Positions 32,496 through 39,711 of a stretch of 39,711 nt of DNA are shown in pieces. The first letter of the stretch is position 1. The number at the start of each line of letters is the position of its first letter. Below the pieces are notes generated by a model. The model saw only the letters and a program-made list of their open reading frames with translations, did not search any database and had not been told where the DNA came from. Both the position numbers and the translations under genes were made by a program. This DNA is from Streptomyces neyagawaensis (GTDB lineage: Bacteria > Actinomycetota > Actinomycetes > Streptomycetales > Streptomycetaceae), in the NCBI RefSeq assembly GCF_023516595.1, contig NZ_JAMGBG010000014.1, forward strand, positions 1 through 39,711, in the 5' to 3' direction.

Positions 32496-33755
32496 ATGAC
32501 AGCAGAGCTGACCGCACAGGTGTGCGTGGTCGGAGGGGGGCCGGCCGGGCTCACTCTGGCCGTGGAGCTCGCCAAGCGTTCCGTGTCGGTGGTGGTTCTG
32601 GAACAGAGCGGGCACTTCAACCGGTCCTTCCGCGGCGAGTCGGTCTCCCCGGACTCGGTGTGGCTGCTCGACCGGCTCGGTCTGCTCGACCGGCTCGACG
32701 GAACCTACGCGCAGATGCACCACATGGAGATCGTCGACTCCGGCAGCACCGTGCTGGGCGTCGACTTCTCCGACTTCCGCTACCCCCACCCCTACCCGGT
32801 GGAGCTGCCGCAGCCCGCTCTGCTGTCCGCCCTGGCCGACGCCGGGCGCGCGCACCCGGGCTTCACGCTGCGTCAGTCCGCCACCGCCGTCGGCCTGCTG
32901 CGGGAGCAGGGCGACAGCGGCCCGGTGACCGGGGTGCGCGCCCGCACCCCCGACGGCGAGCTGGTCGTGCGGGCCGCGCTGACGGTCGCGGCCGACGGCC
33001 GGTTCAGCAAGGTCCGGGAGATGTCCGGGCTGGCGTACGAGAAGCAGCCGCTGGACCGGGACGTCATCTGGCTGCGGCTGCCCTTCCCCGAGGAGTGGGA
33101 CAGCCACACGTACCGCATCCGTATCCGGGGCGGTGAGCACGGGCTGTTCATCCCCACTCATCCGGACAGCGTCCGCGTTGGCCTCAACATCCCGAAGGGG
33201 GGTCTGAAGGACCTGCGCGCCCAGGGGTTGGGGGCGCTGCACGAGCGGCTGGACCGGCTCGCCCCGGAGCTGTCGGACACCGTGCGCAAGGAGGTGCGGG
33301 CCTGGTCGGACACCTCGATGCTGGACATCTTCACCACGGTGGTGCCGCGTTGGTCCCTGCCCGGTCTGGTCCTCATGGGCGACGCGGCGCACACCCTGAC
33401 GCCGATCCTCGGTCAGGGCGTGAACCACGCGATCATCGACGCGGTGACGCTGGCACCGCTGGTCGGCGAGGCGCTCGCCGACGACAGCGCGGCCGCGCTG
33501 GTCCGGGCCTGCGAGACGTTCCAGTCCTCGCGGGAGGAGGCCGTACGCCGCTCCCGTGCCCTCCAGCTCCGCCAGGAGCGGCTGTTCGCGCTCGACGGGC
33601 GGCTCGGCGGTCTGGCCCGCCGGTCCCTCTACCGGGTGGTGGACCGCAACCGTGCGCTCCAGCAGAAGGTGCTGGCCAGGGCGTACTTCCAGGTGCAGGA
33701 GCCCGGGCCGGTCGTGGCCCCGCGGGTGGTGCGGCAGCCGGCCCGGCGCCCCTAG
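32496..33755 (+). CDS. FAD-dependent monooxygenase (PHBH fold)
   Basis: A 419-residue class A flavoprotein monooxygenase. It has the FAD motif CVVGGGPAGLTLAVELAKR at residues 10-28, the DG-type segment VAADGRFSKVREMSG and the second FAD motif LVLMGDAAHTLTPILGQGVNHAIIDA. These enzymes use NAD(P)H and oxygen to hydroxylate aromatic or activated carbons; relatives also act in halogenation and N-oxidation, but the tryptophan halogenase W-x-W-x-I-P motif is absent. RBS GAGAGG precedes the ATG. The stop codon TAG lies inside the left terminal repeat of the palindromic element that follows, so insertion may have changed the last residues. Confidence 0.85.
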   Translation: MTAELTAQVCVVGGGPAGLTLAVELAKRSVSVVVLEQSGHFNRSFRGESVSPDSVWLLDRLGLLDRLDGTYAQMHHMEIVDSGSTVLGVDFSDFRYPHPYPVELPQPALLSALADAGRAHPGFTLRQSATAVGLLREQGDSGPVTGVRARTPDGELVVRAALTVAADGRFSKVREMSGLAYEKQPLDRDVIWLRLPFPEEWDSHTYRIRIRGGEHGLFIPTHPDSVRVGLNIPKGGLKDLRAQGLGALHERLDRLAPELSDTVRKEVRAWSDTSMLDIFTTVVPRWSLPGLVLMGDAAHTLTPILGQGVNHAIIDAVTLAPLVGEALADDSAAALVRACETFQSSREEAVRRSRALQLRQERLFALDGRLGGLARRSLYRVVDRNRALQQKVLARAYFQVQEPGPVVAPRVVRQPARRP

Positions 33756-33930
33756 GCCGTGTCTGACAATTCCCGTCTGCCTCGCGACGCCATGCACGCA
33801 CTCTCGCCGCACCGTTCGCAAGCCCACGTACACCCAGTACGTGGGCTTCCGCCCGGCACGCCGAGAGCACGCACCTGACGTCGCGAGGCCGCCCTCCGGG
33901 CGACGACGCGAATTGTCAGACACGGCCTAG
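33752..33930. mobile_element. 179-bp palindromic MITE-like element
   Basis: Perfect 20-bp terminal inverted repeats: CTAGGCCGTGTCTGACAATT at 33752-33771 and its complement at 33911-33930. Inside are nested inverted repeats: GCCTCGCGACG paired with CGTCGCGAGGC, and at the centre AAGCCCACGTAC (33820-33831) with GTACGTGGGCTT (33837-33848) around a 5-nt loop. The whole can fold into one long hairpin. No transposase is present. It looks like a non-autonomous element; CTAG at both ends may be part of the target. I recall similar sequences in other Streptomyces genomes but cannot confirm this. Confidence 0.7.
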
Positions 33931-33945
33931 CGCGGCGCGCCCACC

Positions 33946-33993
33946 ACAGACCGCTGCCCGGGTCCCTCGGAGGGGACCCGGGCAGCGGTCTGT
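33946..33993. terminator. Strong bidirectional hairpin terminator
   Basis: ACAGACCGCTGCCCGGGTCCC (33946-33966) pairs perfectly over 21 bp with 33973-33993 around a 6-nt TCGGAG loop. It sits between the convergent monooxygenase and P450 genes, 24 nt from the P450 stop. Confidence 0.85.
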
Positions 33994-34016
33994 GTGGCCG
34001 GCGATACCGGCGGAGG

Positions 34017-35255
34017 TCACCAGGTGACGGGCATCCGGCTCAGGGCGTGCACCATCATGCCGCTGGTGAGGCTGAGGTTGTCGACGTCGTCGGCCAGGGC
34101 CAGCCGGGGGAAGCGGCGGAGCAGCGAGGAGACGGCGATCTGCAGCTCCGCGCGGGCGAGGGCCGCGCCCAGGCAGAAGTGCGCGCCGTGGCCGAGCGCC
34201 AGGTGGGCACTGGCCGAGGACCTCGACGGGTCGAAGGCGCCGGAGTCCGCCCCGAAGCGCTCCGGGTCCTGGTTGGCGGAGGCGACCGCCGCGATGACCC
34301 CGCTGCCCTTGGGGATGGTGGTGCCGGCGATCTCGACGTCCTCCAGGGTGATGCGGAACGGGCCGCCGTCACCGATGGGGTTGATGCGCAGCAGCTCCTC
34401 GACCACCTGGTCGATGCTCTCCGGGCGCTCCCGCAGGGCGGCCAGGTGCTCGGGGTGGCGCAGCAGGGTCAGGACGCACTTGCCGATCATGCTGACCGTG
34501 GTCTCGTGCCCGGCGACCAGCAGGGTGATGCCCATGGTGATCAGCTCGTGCTCGCTGAGCCGGTCGCCGTCGTCGTCGTGCACGGCGACCAGGGCGCTCA
34601 TGAGGTCGTCGGCGGGCTCCTCGCGCTTGCGCTGGACCAGCTGGGCGAGGTACTGGACCATCGACATCCGCTGCTCCATCACCTCGTCGGCGGTGTGCGC
34701 CGTGAGGGAGACGAACGCGTCGGACCAGCCGCGGAAGCGGTCCCGGTCCTCGAAGGGCACGCCGAGCAGTTCACAGATGACCATCACCGGCAGGGGGAAC
34801 GCGAAGACCGGGTTGAGGTCGACCGGCGGGGAGAGCTTCTCCATCTCGTCCAGCAGCTCGTCGGTCAGCTGCTGGATGCGCGGGCGGAGGTTCTGCACGC
34901 GTCGGGCGGTGAACTCGCGGGAGACGAGCCTGCGCACCCGGGTGTGTTCGGGCGGGTCCATGGTGAACAGGCTGCCCGGCATGGGCGGGGCCGCGGTGAG
35001 GCGGGGGGCGCCCTCGGCGAGCATCGCCGCCCGGCTGAACCTGGGGTCGGCCAGTACGACGCGGGCGTCGTCGTACCGGCTGACGACGTAGCCCTCGTCG
35101 CCGCTGGGCAGCCTCACCTTGGCCACCGGGCACTTGGCGCGCAGCTCCTCGTAGACGGGGGGCACCTCCACCGCCGAGGGGCGGTGGAAGGGGTACTCGT
35201 ACTCGGTCTCGCTATCGGTCCCGGTCCCGGCGGGGGGCACTGAGGCGGTGTCCAT
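34017..35255 (-). CDS. Cytochrome P450 (bacterial class I)
   Basis: A 412-residue P450. The I-helix oxygen motif is VAGHETT, the K-helix ExxR is EELLR, and the heme loop is LGHGAHFCLGAALARAE with the cysteine ligand at about 361. The first residue of the usual FGxGxHxC is Leu here, a mild variant. The N-terminal proline/Glu-rich segment and MDPPEHTRVRRLVSREF match soluble bacterial CYP105/CYP107-like enzymes, which hydroxylate or epoxidise secondary metabolites with electrons from ferredoxin; no ferredoxin gene is adjacent. The ATG at 35255 has GGAGG 7 nt upstream. Its position between other biosynthetic genes suggests product tailoring. Confidence 0.9.
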   Translation of the reverse strand: MDTASVPPAGTGTDSETEYEYPFHRPSAVEVPPVYEELRAKCPVAKVRLPSGDEGYVVSRYDDARVVLADPRFSRAAMLAEGAPRLTAAPPMPGSLFTMDPPEHTRVRRLVSREFTARRVQNLRPRIQQLTDELLDEMEKLSPPVDLNPVFAFPLPVMVICELLGVPFEDRDRFRGWSDAFVSLTAHTADEVMEQRMSMVQYLAQLVQRKREEPADDLMSALVAVHDDDGDRLSEHELITMGITLLVAGHETTVSMIGKCVLTLLRHPEHLAALRERPESIDQVVEELLRINPIGDGGPFRITLEDVEIAGTTIPKGSGVIAAVASANQDPERFGADSGAFDPSRSSASAHLALGHGAHFCLGAALARAELQIAVSSLLRRFPRLALADDVDNLSLTSGMMVHALSRMPVTW

Positions 35256-35380
35256 CGTGTGGCCTCCAGGGCTACTTCGGTTCACAGACATGTCGGGCTG
35301 TCAGCCGACAGTCGCAGGACCGCCTTGTGCAGCGATAAAGGCTCCCTGTACCGGACCGGGCGCGGGCCCCGGGCACGGAA

Positions 35381-35416
35381 CAGGCCCGCGGCCCCGTGGG
35401 AAGGGCTGCGGGCCTG
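35381..35416 (-). terminator. Hairpin after the small membrane protein gene
   Basis: CAGGCCCGCGGCCC (35381-35394) and GGGCTGCGGGCCTG (35403-35416) pair over 14 bp with one mismatch and an 8-nt loop. It begins 16 nt past the membrane protein stop on the minus strand and could separate it from the P450 gene. Confidence 0.6.
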
Positions 35417-35431
35417 GGAGGCGGCGCCGGT

Positions 35432-35848
35432 TCAGCGCTGCCAGCCGTCCGGTGTCCGCAGGCCGAAGCCGAGGGCGCGGGCGAACGCGATGGAGGTGAG
35501 CCAGCTCATGCCGAAGGTGAAGGGGGCCGCGATGTCCTCGGGGCCGTCCCCGAGGAACGAGAAGACGACCATGATCGCGAACGGGATCAGGGCCCGGTTG
35601 AGGATGTTGTGGAGGGGGACGGCCCGGGGAGCCAGCTGACCCGGCTCATGGGCCTGGCCCAGCCCGGTCAGGCGGGCGAGGAAGGGCAGGGCGGCGCCGA
35701 GGAAGGCCCCCGGGATCACCCAGCCCATGTGCTTGAGCACCTCGAAGACGTCCCAGAGCAGCAGGAAGGCCGCCAGCACGCCCCAGGCGACGCGCAGCGG
35801 GACGGGGGTGGAACTCCTCGTGGCGTTGGTGGACTCGGTCATCACCAT
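35432..35848 (-). CDS. Small integral membrane protein, unknown function
   Basis: A 138-residue protein with about three to four hydrophobic segments: VAWGVLAAFLLLWDVFEVLKHMGWVIPGAFLGAALPFLARL in the first half, then ILNRALIPFAIMVVFSFL and FGMSWLTSIAFARALGF. I do not recognise the family. The mix of Trp/Phe and charged residues within the helices suggests a structured membrane protein rather than a simple anchor. The ATG at 35848 has GAGGAG 6 nt upstream; an ATG two codons later is less well placed. A hairpin-forming leader (35871-35920) precedes it and a terminator follows, so it may be its own transcript within the cluster. It could support transport or anchoring of the pathway. Confidence 0.7.
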   Translation of the reverse strand: MVMTESTNATRSSTPVPLRVAWGVLAAFLLLWDVFEVLKHMGWVIPGAFLGAALPFLARLTGLGQAHEPGQLAPRAVPLHNILNRALIPFAIMVVFSFLGDGPEDIAAPFTFGMSWLTSIAFARALGFGLRTPDGWQR

Positions 35849-35870
35849 GTATTTCTCCTCGGTGTCGAGG

Positions 35871-35920
35871 CGTACGGCAGGATCGGCCGGGCCGGCCGTG
35901 GGGACCGGCCCTGCCGTACG
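35871..35920. other. Compound inverted repeat upstream of the membrane protein gene
   Basis: CGTACGGCAG (35871-35880) pairs with CTGCCGTACG (35911-35920), with inner GGCCGG/CCGGCC pairing. It lies in the leader of the membrane protein gene and 114 nt past the KAS III stop. It could be a terminator of the upstream cassette or a leader structure; this cannot be decided from sequence. Confidence 0.45.
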
Positions 35921-36033
35921 TCACGAGCGATCGAACAACGCAGTATGCGGCGGGCCGCTGGAGCGCCGCTGAAGCCGCAGGTGGCGGGCGGATCCTGCCC
36001 GCCCGCGCACCCGGTCACGCGTGTGACGGTCCG

Positions 36034-37080
36034 TCACCGCCCGCCGCCGTGGAAGGGTTCCCACCGCGGTGCCTCGAGGATCTCCACGACGGCGCAGGTG
36101 CAGCTGAACCCGGAGCCGCCGCCGACGAACAGCACCCGGTCGCCCGCGGCCAACTCCCCGCGTTCCAGCAGGTCGTTGAAGCCGGCGATCTGGTCGCCGG
36201 CGCCCAGGTGGCCCACCGTGCGGGCGAACTCCCAGGTGGCGCGCTCCACGGGGATGCCCAGCAGCTGCGGCACCTGCCACTCCAGCCGGCTGCGTCCGCT
36301 GGAGAGGGTCACCACCCGGTCGACGTCCGTCCTGGCCATGCCGGCGTCGGCCAGCACGGTGTCCACCACGCCGTTCACCACCGCCGCGACCCGCTCGGTG
36401 GCCTCCCGGACACCGCCGTGGGTGCGCATGTAGTGCCCCACCCTGCCCAGCAGGTCCAGCGGTTCACCGGACGGCAGGGGGCGCAGTCCGGGGCCCCGCA
36501 CCACGGCTTCCAGGGAGTTGTCGGCGCCGGTGGCCGTGGACAGCAGACGGGCGAAGCCGCCCCGCGCGGACAGCAGCAGCGCGGTGGCGCCGTCGCCGTA
36601 GACGAAGCCGGGCTCGCTGCTCCAGCGGCGCACCAGGGGCGCCCCGAACCGGTCCGCGGTGGTGACCATCGCGGCTCCGGTGCCCGGGCGCGCGGCGACC
36701 TGGCGGGCGGCCATCTCCAGCGCGCCGAGGCCGCCGTTGCACTCCTGCTCCAGCCCGTACGCGGGCACGCCCCGGCCGAGCGCGTGGCCGGCCACGTAGG
36801 AGGCGGCGGGCCACATCTCGACGCCCTGGAACCAGATGCCGCTGTGGATCAGCAGATCCACGTCGGAGGCGTCCACCCCGGACCGCTTGAGCGCGGTCGT
36901 CGCGGCGTGGACGGCCATGTCCGGCGGGGCCATGGACTCGTCGGCGACGGAGACGGAGACGATCTCGTCCGCCGCGTACTGCTCCGCGTCGTACGCGCCG
37001 GACTCCACGGCCGACCGGGCGTCCTCGGGTGCGCCCAGCCACACCCCCGTCCCGGCGACGTACACACCTTCCCACTGCAT
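36034..37080 (-). CDS. KAS III-like acyltransferase
   Basis: A 348-residue thiolase-fold protein related to FabH. The nucleophile is Cys114 in YGLEQECNGGLGALE, and YGDGATALLLS matches the usual core. The FabH motifs HQANxR and GNTS are absent: the positions read LSSGRSRLEW and RTVGHLGAGDQ. His291 and Asp296 in the latter are the likely catalytic partners. This resembles the CerJ/ChlB3/DpsC branch, whose members transfer acyl groups to alcohols or amines or choose unusual starter units. The ATG at 37080 has GGAGAGGAG upstream. It is 26 bp from the decarboxylase-ACP gene, so it probably takes its acyl group from that ACP. The longer upstream frame lacks an RBS and overlaps the decarboxylase-ACP gene. 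Confidence 0.85.
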   Translation of the reverse strand: MQWEGVYVAGTGVWLGAPEDARSAVESGAYDAEQYAADEIVSVSVADESMAPPDMAVHAATTALKRSGVDASDVDLLIHSGIWFQGVEMWPAASYVAGHALGRGVPAYGLEQECNGGLGALEMAARQVAARPGTGAAMVTTADRFGAPLVRRWSSEPGFVYGDGATALLLSARGGFARLLSTATGADNSLEAVVRGPGLRPLPSGEPLDLLGRVGHYMRTHGGVREATERVAAVVNGVVDTVLADAGMARTDVDRVVTLSSGRSRLEWQVPQLLGIPVERATWEFARTVGHLGAGDQIAGFNDLLERGELAAGDRVLFVGGGSGFSCTCAVVEILEAPRWEPFHGGGR

Positions 37081-37106
37081 GAGGTCTCCTCTCCGGTCGC
37101 CGGCGG

Positions 37107-38729
37107 TCAGGCCGAGCCGACGGACTGCTCCCGCAGGGCGGCCACCACACGCCACAGGGAGGCGGGGGTGGCGAAGGTGTCGGCCATCAGCTCGGAGTCG
37201 GGGACGGCGATGCCGTACGTCTCCTCCACGCGGACCAGGACCTCCACCATGGCGAGCGAGTCGAGGCCCGCCGCCTTGAGGCTGCTGTCGGCCTGCAGTT
37301 CGCCCTTGGCGGCGAGCCGGGGCAGGGCCTCCAGCAGCAGCGCCTCGAACGTCGCGTCCCAGGGGGCGGCCGGTTCGTCCGCCGTGGCGGGCGCCGCCTG
37401 AGTGGTCGTCTCGGTCATGGTGGTGAGGTCCTCCGTACGGGATCCGGTGTGGGGTGCGACGCTGTCGCGCCGCAGGGCCAGGCGGGTGGCGGAGACGGTC
37501 TCGCCGCCGTCCACGACGACCTCGGCGGGCGCCGGGTGGCCGAGGAAGCCGAGCAGGCTGGCGGAGAGCCCGTAGGCACCCACGTTGGGGAAGGCCAGCA
37601 GGTCGCCCGCGCGCAGCCCGGGCAGTTGGGCCGCGCGGGCGAGGATGTCGGCGGGGGTGCACAGCGGGCCGGCGAGGGTCACGGTGGCCGCCTCGCGGTC
37701 GGCGGGCTCGTCCGCCGCCCGGCCGGTGTCCGCGAGCGGCTGGGCGGACAGGGGCAGCAGCCGGCCGAGGCCGGACAGGCCGCCCAGGTGGTTGATGCCG
37801 GAGTCGAGGACCGCGTAGGTGCTGCCGCGGCTGTTCTTCACGTCGGTGACGGTGACCACCAGTCGGCCGCTGTCGCCGATGAGATAGCGCCCCGACTCGA
37901 AGGCGATCACCGGTTCGCCGTCCCGCCAGCCCGGCAGGTGCTCGTCGAGCACCGCGGTCAGGGCCGTGCGCAGCCTGCCGTACACGGGCCGCTCGCCGGG
38001 GTTCGCGTACGGGGCGGCGAAGCCTCCGCCGAGGTCCAGCAGGTGCAGGGGGATGCCGAGTTCCTCACGGAGCTGGGCGGCGGTGCGCACACTCTGGGCG
38101 AGTTCGGCGATGAGGCCGTCCTCGTCCCGGGAGTTGGTGAGCGGGAAGAAGTGCATCCCGATGATCCGGACGCCCTTCACCAGGAGCCGCGCCCCGTGCT
38201 CGGCCAGGTCGTCGAGGTCGAAGCCGAACTGGGAGGGGCCGCCGGTCATCCGCAGGCCGGCCTGGCCGGGCGCCCCGGCGGCGTTGATGCGCAGCACGCA
38301 GTCCGCGGTGACGCCCCGGGCGTCGGCGGCGGCGCCGATCCGCTCCAGGTCGCCGAAGGACTCGGCGGAGAAGGTGCGCATGCCGGCGGCGATCGCCTCG
38401 TCGAGTTCCGCGGGCACCTTGCCGGGGCCGGAGTACATCAGTTCGGCCGCCGGGTGGCCCGCTTCGAGGGCCGCGGCGAGTTCCCCGCGCGAGGTGACCT
38501 CGGCGCGGGCGCCGCCCCGGCGCAGCTCGGCGACGAGCTCGGGATGGGAGTTGGCCTTCAGGGAGTAGTAGACGCGGCACGGCTGGGGCAGGGCGGCCCG
38601 CAGGTCCTCCAGGGAGGCGCGCACACGGGCCAGGTCGTAGATGTAGAGGGGGCTGCCGTACTGCTCGACCAGCCGGCGGGCCGTCAGGTCGTCGGCGGGG
38701 TGCCCGGTGCGGTCGTGGTCAGTTGCCAT
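37107..38729 (-). CDS. PLP-dependent decarboxylase fused to an acyl carrier protein
   Basis: A 540-residue two-domain protein. Residues 15-430 are a fold-type III PLP decarboxylase (DAP/ornithine decarboxylase family): Lys58 in VYYSLKAN for the Schiff base, GMHFFPLTNS, LDLGGGFAAPY for phosphate binding, and LCTPADIL with the conserved cysteine. After a Thr/Ala linker, residues about 455-540 are an ACP with LKAAGLDSLAMVEV, Ser491 being the phosphopantetheine site. Separate proteins of this kind act together in butirosin (BtrK on BtrI-bound glutamate) and in exosortase-linked loci. Here the fusion suggests decarboxylation of an aminoacyl thioester in cis. Start ATG overlaps the ligase stop by 11 bp. 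An internal ATG before the ACP (about 37419, with GGAGGA 10 nt upstream) might yield free ACP. Confidence 0.85.
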   Translation of the reverse strand: MATDHDRTGHPADDLTARRLVEQYGSPLYIYDLARVRASLEDLRAALPQPCRVYYSLKANSHPELVAELRRGGARAEVTSRGELAAALEAGHPAAELMYSGPGKVPAELDEAIAAGMRTFSAESFGDLERIGAAADARGVTADCVLRINAAGAPGQAGLRMTGGPSQFGFDLDDLAEHGARLLVKGVRIIGMHFFPLTNSRDEDGLIAELAQSVRTAAQLREELGIPLHLLDLGGGFAAPYANPGERPVYGRLRTALTAVLDEHLPGWRDGEPVIAFESGRYLIGDSGRLVVTVTDVKNSRGSTYAVLDSGINHLGGLSGLGRLLPLSAQPLADTGRAADEPADREAATVTLAGPLCTPADILARAAQLPGLRAGDLLAFPNVGAYGLSASLLGFLGHPAPAEVVVDGGETVSATRLALRRDSVAPHTGSRTEDLTTMTETTTQAAPATADEPAAPWDATFEALLLEALPRLAAKGELQADSSLKAAGLDSLAMVEVLVRVEETYGIAVPDSELMADTFATPASLWRVVAALREQSVGSA

Positions 38730-39711
38730 CGGTGCCCTCCATGAGCCGTCGGCGCAGCTCCTTGCGGTCGGTCTTGCCGTTGGGGGTGAGCGGGAGCGCG
38801 GGCAGGACATGGCAGACGTCCGGCACCTTCGCGGCCTCCAGGCGGTCCCCGAGCCGGGCCAGGACCTGCTCGCCGGTGACGTCGGGGGTCTCGCCGACGA
38901 CGAACAGGACCATGTCGCGGTCCTCCTCGGGGACGAGGAGCGCCGCCTCCCGGACGCCCTCGATGTCGAGGACGGCGGCCTCGATCTCGACGGAACTCAT
39001 GCGCGAGCCGCGCCGCTTGAACAGGTCGTCGCGGCGGCCCTGGAAGTAGACGTGGCCGTCCGCGTCGAGCCGGCCGTAGTCGCCCGTGTGCAGGGTGACC
39101 GGGCCGCCGTCGGCGCCCGGCCGGAACCGCAGCGCGGTCTGCTCCGGGGCCCGCCAGTAGCCGGCCATGACATGCGGGCCGCGCACCACGATCTCGCCGG
39201 TCTCCCCGGTCGGCAGGGGCCGGCCGTCGTCGTCGACGACGAGCACCTCGGTGCCGGGCAGCGCGGGCCCCACCGAGCCGGGGCGGGCCAGGTCGCCGTC
39301 GGGCTCCAGGATGGTGATCCGCTTGCACTCGGTGGTGCCGTACATGGGGGCCACCGACGCTCCGGGGAAGGTCTCCCGCAGGGTGGCGATGAGCGGGGCG
39401 TTGAGGGCGGCTCCGGTGTTGGTGAACAGGCGGATCCGGGTGGGCCGCGGGTCACGGGAGGCGAGCTTGACGAGGAGTTCGCCGAGCGACGGCACGAGGG
39501 GCACGACGGTCGCGCCGTGGTCCCGGGCGAAGCCGAGCAGCCGGGCGTGGTCGGCGGGGCCCGACAGCAGCAGTTCGGCGCCGGACAGCGCGCTGAGGAA
39601 GACCTGGTAGAGGCCGTAGTCGAAGGAGAGCGGGACGGCGGTGAGCACGATGTCGTCGGGGCGGTAGTTCAGCCGGGCCTGGATGGCGCGGGCGGCGAAC
39701 GCCACGGGCCC
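38719..39711 (-). CDS. AMP-forming acyl/aminoacyl ligase, N-terminus beyond window
   Basis: The C-terminal 330 residues of an ANL-superfamily enzyme; the phosphate-loop region lies past the right edge. Visible motifs are TAVPLSFDYGLYQVFLSALSGAELLL, the A5-type MYGTTECKRIT, GPHVMAGYWRAPEQT, LHTGDYGRLDADGHVYFQGRRDDLFKRRGSRMSSVEIE and the C-terminal catalytic-lysine region PLTPNGKTDRKELRRRLM. It should adenylate a carboxylic or amino acid and load the ACP encoded by the next gene, with which it overlaps by 11 bp. It resembles ligases paired with PLP decarboxylases in exosortase-linked and amino-acid starter-unit loci. The substrate cannot be predicted without the full binding pocket. Confidence 0.85.
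   Translation of the reverse strand, partial: GPVAFAARAIQARLNYRPDDIVLTAVPLSFDYGLYQVFLSALSGAELLLSGPADHARLLGFARDHGATVVPLVPSLGELLVKLASRDPRPTRIRLFTNTGAALNAPLIATLRETFPGASVAPMYGTTECKRITILEPDGDLARPGSVGPALPGTEVLVVDDDGRPLPTGETGEIVVRGPHVMAGYWRAPEQTALRFRPGADGGPVTLHTGDYGRLDADGHVYFQGRRDDLFKRRGSRMSSVEIEAAVLDIEGVREAALLVPEEDRDMVLFVVGETPDVTGEQVLARLGDRLEAAKVPDVCHVLPALPLTPNGKTDRKELRRRLMEGTDGN

Noticed and set aside
37107..37419. Separate ACP gene next to the decarboxylase
   Set aside because: There is no stop codon between the decarboxylase and ACP domains, so a fusion is the simplest reading. The internal ATG is only noted as a possible second start.
36034..37662. KAS III gene extended to a 542-residue protein
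   Set aside because: The extra N-terminal part overlaps the decarboxylase-ACP gene and is low complexity. The ATG at 37080 has a strong RBS and begins the conserved domain.

Overview
The window is GC-rich (roughly 70% by eye), with Streptomyces-type codon use, GGAGG-like ribosome binding sites, GTG starts and rare TTA leucine codons. It reads as a Streptomyces chromosome. The gene order GntR regulator - malonate carrier - malonyl-CoA synthetase - carboxyltransferase - MreB-like protein, at 5.2-12 kb, resembles what I remember of the S. coelicolor SCO2442-SCO2451 region (memory, not checked).

Left part (1-12 kb), mostly core genes. It holds a truncated regulatory ATPase, an ATP-grasp ligase, a secreted or anchored DUF3152 metalloprotease-like protein, a MerR-PP2C fusion, a malonate uptake and activation operon with its divergent GntR regulator, and an orphan MreB homologue. 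Several genes and gaps here carry short GC-rich tandem repeats.

Middle part (12-25.5 kb), accessory and conflict-related. A SLOG-type nucleotide-binding protein faces a SLATT-type 2TM protein. Next come the decayed remains of an Fxs (FxSxx cyclophane RiPP) locus: a truncated, frameshifted fxsB, an intact AAC(3) acetyltransferase, and an fxsT ATPase-TPR pseudogene. A Tat-exported 3-ketosteroid-dehydrogenase-like flavoprotein separates this from a second Fxs locus on the minus strand whose coding frames are open: precursor fxsA, maturase fxsB, and a STAND/NB-ARC-TPR protein. A divergent GNAT gene follows, then a small protein whose C-terminal motif (VVQA..I.GG) matches the N-terminal motif of the STAND protein. 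This pairing is typical of amyloid-type (RHIM-like/BASS) signalling between an NLR-like receptor and its effector. Base composition of the 19.6-25.5 kb block is visibly less GC-rich, and fxsB carries at least three TTA codons, which suggests transfer and bldA-dependent expression.

Right part (25.6-39.7 kb). A GNAT gene, a divergent cyclase-family/LysR pair and a TetR/MMPL exporter pair lead into part of a biosynthetic cluster: a SRPBCC protein, an FAD monooxygenase, a cytochrome P450, a small membrane protein, a KAS III-like acyltransferase, a PLP decarboxylase fused to an acyl carrier protein, and an AMP-forming ligase cut by the right edge. The last three form a minus-strand cassette that I infer activates an amino acid, decarboxylates it on the carrier and passes on the aminoacyl unit. 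A 179-bp palindromic, MITE-like element has the monooxygenase stop codon inside its left terminal repeat, and a strong hairpin terminator follows it.

The best candidate for an undescribed system is the FxsA/FxsB - STAND - small effector block. No RNA genes or CRISPR arrays were seen.
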